Shown here: in pieces, positions 62,047-64,000 of the stretch
How positions within the stretch are numbered: position 1 is the stretch's first letter
How the letters are laid out: each line of letters begins with the position of its first letter
Assembly (NCBI GenBank): GCA_944325445.1
Contig: CALVAG010000003.1
Coordinates: 124,001-188,000, forward strand
Length of the DNA: 64,000 bases
Reading direction: 5' to 3'
Source: an uncultured Bacteroidales bacterium
GTDB lineage: Bacteria; Bacteroidota; Bacteroidia; Bacteroidales; UBA932
Notes under the pieces: generated by a model
The model's database searches: none
Told to the model about the DNA's origin: nothing
What the model saw: the letters and a program-made list of their open reading frames with translations, nothing else
Position numbers and translations under genes: made by a program

Positions 62047-64000
62047 ATGATAAATTCCTTGTACATTAAAGAGATAGCCTCTTCTCTCTCTTTGAGCGAG
62101 TGGCAGGTGGAGCATTGTATAGAGTTATTGGAGGAGGGAGCGACTGTCCCTTTTATAAGCCGTTATAGAAAAGAGAGAACCGGTGCGCTGGATGAAGTGC
62201 AGGTTGCACAGATACGCTATTCATATCTGAATTATGCGGAGTTGGACAAGAGAAAGCATACCATATTGAATTCCATAGCCGAGCAGGGAAAATTAACGGA
62301 TGAACTTAAACTTAAGATAGAAGAGTGTTGCAGTTCCAATATTTTGGAAGATATATACTTGCCTTATAAGCCGAAACGCAGGACAAGGGCGTCTGTCGCA
62401 AAGGAGAACGGTTTGGAACCGTTGGCCGTGCAGATGATTTCATTTGAACTCCGCAATGTGGAGTCCGTGGCTGAAAACTATCTGAATGAGCAGGTATCCG
62501 ATGTCGGTGCGGCTATCGCCGGTGCATGCGACATTATTGCAGAGTGGGTTTCTGAAAACGGAGAGATAAGGGAGGCCTTGAGAAGCTATCTGTCGAAACA
62601 TTCCAAGCTGGTTTCAAAAATAATCAAGGGAAAAGAGGATGGTGGAGAAAAGTTCCTGAATTACTTCGACTTTGGCCAGGAGGTCGCAAAGGTCCCGTCG
62701 CATAGGATATTGGCTGTATTGAGAGGTGAGGACGAAGGCTTTCTCAAAGTAAAACTGGAGTGCGACGATCAGACGGCTTTGAGAATCGTAAACCGTTTGT
62801 TTTATAAGGGAAGCAGGTGTGCCGATTATACTCTGTTCCGATATCTGGATTCTGCAGTCAGAGACGCTTATAAAAGGCTGCTTTTCCCTTCTATCGAGAG
62901 AGAGGTTATAAGAGGATTGAAAGAGAGGGCAGATGACGATTCGATAAAGATATTCGGTGAAAATCTCCGCCAATTGCTCCTTGCTCCTCCGGTAGGAAGA
63001 AAGAGGACTTTGGCAATAGATCCGGGATTCAGAACAGGGTGTAAAGTGGTCTGTCTGGACGAGCAGGGAAACTTGTTGCATAACGATACCATATATCCTC
63101 ATCCTCCTGTAAATGAAAAGATAGGGGCGATGAAAAAGTTGTCCAATCTCATTGAGTCTTACAAAATAGAGGTGATAGCTATCGGCAATGGAACCGCAAG
63201 CCGCGAAACCGAGGCGTTTATAAAGAGGATAAGTTTTCCCCACAAAGTAAATGTCTATTCGGTCAGCGAAGACGGCGCATCCATCTACTCTGCCTCTGCA
63301 GTCGCAAGAGAGGAGTTCCCCGAATATGATGTGACTGTAAGGGGGGCCATATCCATAGGACGGCGTCTGATGGACCCGTTGGCAGAACTTGTGAAAATCG
63401 ATGCAAAATCTTTAGGGGTAGGGCAGTATCAGCATGATGTGAATCAGTCTCTGTTGAAAGAGAAATTGGATGATGTAGTCGTAAGCTGCGTAAATAGAGT
63501 AGGAGTAAATCTGAATACGGCAAGCAAGCATCTGCTTTCATACGTATCCGGCATATCGTCTGCCCTGGCACAGAACATTGTAGATTACAGAGATCAGAAC
63601 GGCCCATATAGGTCCAGACAAGAATTGTTGAATGTCAAGAGATTGGGTGAAAAGGTCTTTGAACAGGCAGCCGGCTTTCTGAGGATACCGGATGCTGCGA
63701 ATCCGTTGGACAATTCCGCAGTTCACCCCGAAAGCTATGCTCTTGTAGAGGAGATGGCGGCATCTGTAAAGATATCCGTGAACTCTTTGATAGGCAATCA
63801 GCAGGCAATTGATTCTATAGACAGAACAAAATTCATTACAGACGACAGGGGGCTTTTTACCATCGACGATATCCTTTCGGAGCTGGCAAAACCGGGCAGA
63901 GATCCGCGTTCCGTTATAAAGGTATTGGAGTTTTCAAACGATATCCGCTCTATCGAAGACCTGCATGCGGGAATGGAACTTCCGGGAATCATCACGAATA
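62047..64000 (+). CDS. tex: Tex RNA-binding transcription accessory protein (3' end cut by window)
   Basis: Tex/YhgF family nucleic-acid-binding protein, 651 codons visible and open at the window edge. It begins MINSLYIKEIASSLSL and has the N-terminal GATVPFISRYRKERTGALDE, an RNase H-like YqgF domain with TLAIDPGFRTGCKVV near residue 321, helix-hairpin-helix text from about 487 (NTASKHLLSYVSGISSALA; VKRLGEKVFEQAAGFLRI) and the DLHAGMELPGIITN lead-in to the S1 domain, which lies beyond 64000. It starts 11 nt after the ClC gene. Confidence 0.96.
   Translation, partial: MINSLYIKEIASSLSLSEWQVEHCIELLEEGATVPFISRYRKERTGALDEVQVAQIRYSYLNYAELDKRKHTILNSIAEQGKLTDELKLKIEECCSSNILEDIYLPYKPKRRTRASVAKENGLEPLAVQMISFELRNVESVAENYLNEQVSDVGAAIAGACDIIAEWVSENGEIREALRSYLSKHSKLVSKIIKGKEDGGEKFLNYFDFGQEVAKVPSHRILAVLRGEDEGFLKVKLECDDQTALRIVNRLFYKGSRCADYTLFRYLDSAVRDAYKRLLFPSIEREVIRGLKERADDDSIKIFGENLRQLLLAPPVGRKRTLAIDPGFRTGCKVVCLDEQGNLLHNDTIYPHPPVNEKIGAMKKLSNLIESYKIEVIAIGNGTASRETEAFIKRISFPHKVNVYSVSEDGASIYSASAVAREEFPEYDVTVRGAISIGRRLMDPLAELVKIDAKSLGVGQYQHDVNQSLLKEKLDDVVVSCVNRVGVNLNTASKHLLSYVSGISSALAQNIVDYRDQNGPYRSRQELLNVKRLGEKVFEQAAGFLRIPDAANPLDNSAVHPESYALVEEMAASVKISVNSLIGNQQAIDSIDRTKFITDDRGLFTIDDILSELAKPGRDPRSVIKVLEFSNDIRSIEDLHAGMELPGIITN

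Overview
The window looks like an ordinary chromosomal segment of a Bacteroidales bacterium; Rikenellaceae (Alistipes-like) is plausible but unproven. The reasons are: dispersed TAnnTTTG (-7) promoter boxes with TTTG/TTG at about -33 and almost no Shine-Dalgarno signal; a 286-residue primary sigma factor without region 1.1; type III glutamine synthetase; and families largely restricted to Bacteroidetes (PUR-domain DUF3276, DUF4296, DUF5606, DUF6427, DUF6340). Gene density is high and I saw no rRNA, prophage, insertion sequence or CRISPR array. One tRNA gene (Cys) is present.

Layout: (1) 0-3.5 kb, ftsY and pheT. (2) 3.5-7.5 kb, a five-gene minus-strand operon (DUF4296 lipoprotein, amidohydrolase, radical SAM protein, dtd, deoC). 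(3) 7.5-10.2 kb, polysaccharide deacetylase, purD and a DUF6427-like membrane protein. (4) 10.3-13.1 kb, minus-strand aminotransferase and dacB. (5) 13.3-15.5 kb, glnN, followed by a small palindromic repeat cluster. (6) 15.7-20.2 kb, a minus-strand run purM, lipoprotein glutamate-racemase homologue, RNase D-like exonuclease, rlmI. (7) 20.4-28.2 kb, tRNA-Cys and a PUR-domain protein on the minus strand, then nusB, yajC, ybbR-like, coaE, a TerB/J-domain protein, DUF5606, rimO, fabG and a DUF6340-like lipoprotein on the plus strand. (8) 28.2-33.9 kb, yicC, glnS, nfo, recG. (9) 34-44.4 kb, pdxA, rnhA, gpsA, pgi, an AddAB-like helicase-nuclease pair and a secreted unknown. (10) 44.4-49.4 kb, orphan ABC binding lipoprotein, HI0933-type flavoprotein, degenerate FAH-like protein, DnaQ-type exonuclease, dnaN. 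(11) 49.4-55.8 kb, HtrA protease, rpoD, M3 peptidase lipoprotein, AGCS symporter, small membrane protein. (12) 55.8-64 kb, a highly structured 460-bp divergent spacer, then argS, ygiQ, a small unknown, a ClC channel with CBS domains and the 5' two thirds or more of tex, which is cut by the window edge.

Most genes serve housekeeping: translation and tRNA quality control (pheT, dtd, glnS, argS, rimO, rlmI), membrane targeting (ftsY, yajC), purine and cofactor synthesis (purD, purM, coaE, pdxA), DNA replication and repair (dnaN, exonucleases, recG, nfo, AddAB-like, rnhA), and envelope maintenance (dacB, HtrA). The observations that stand out are an apparently exported glutamate racemase with both catalytic cysteines intact, two nested-palindrome elements upstream of argS that carry its promoter, a palindromic repeat cluster between glnN and rlmI, a metal-ligand-less FAH-like protein beside the replication genes, and several probable leaderless transcripts. 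No clearly new multi-gene defence or metabolic system was recognised.
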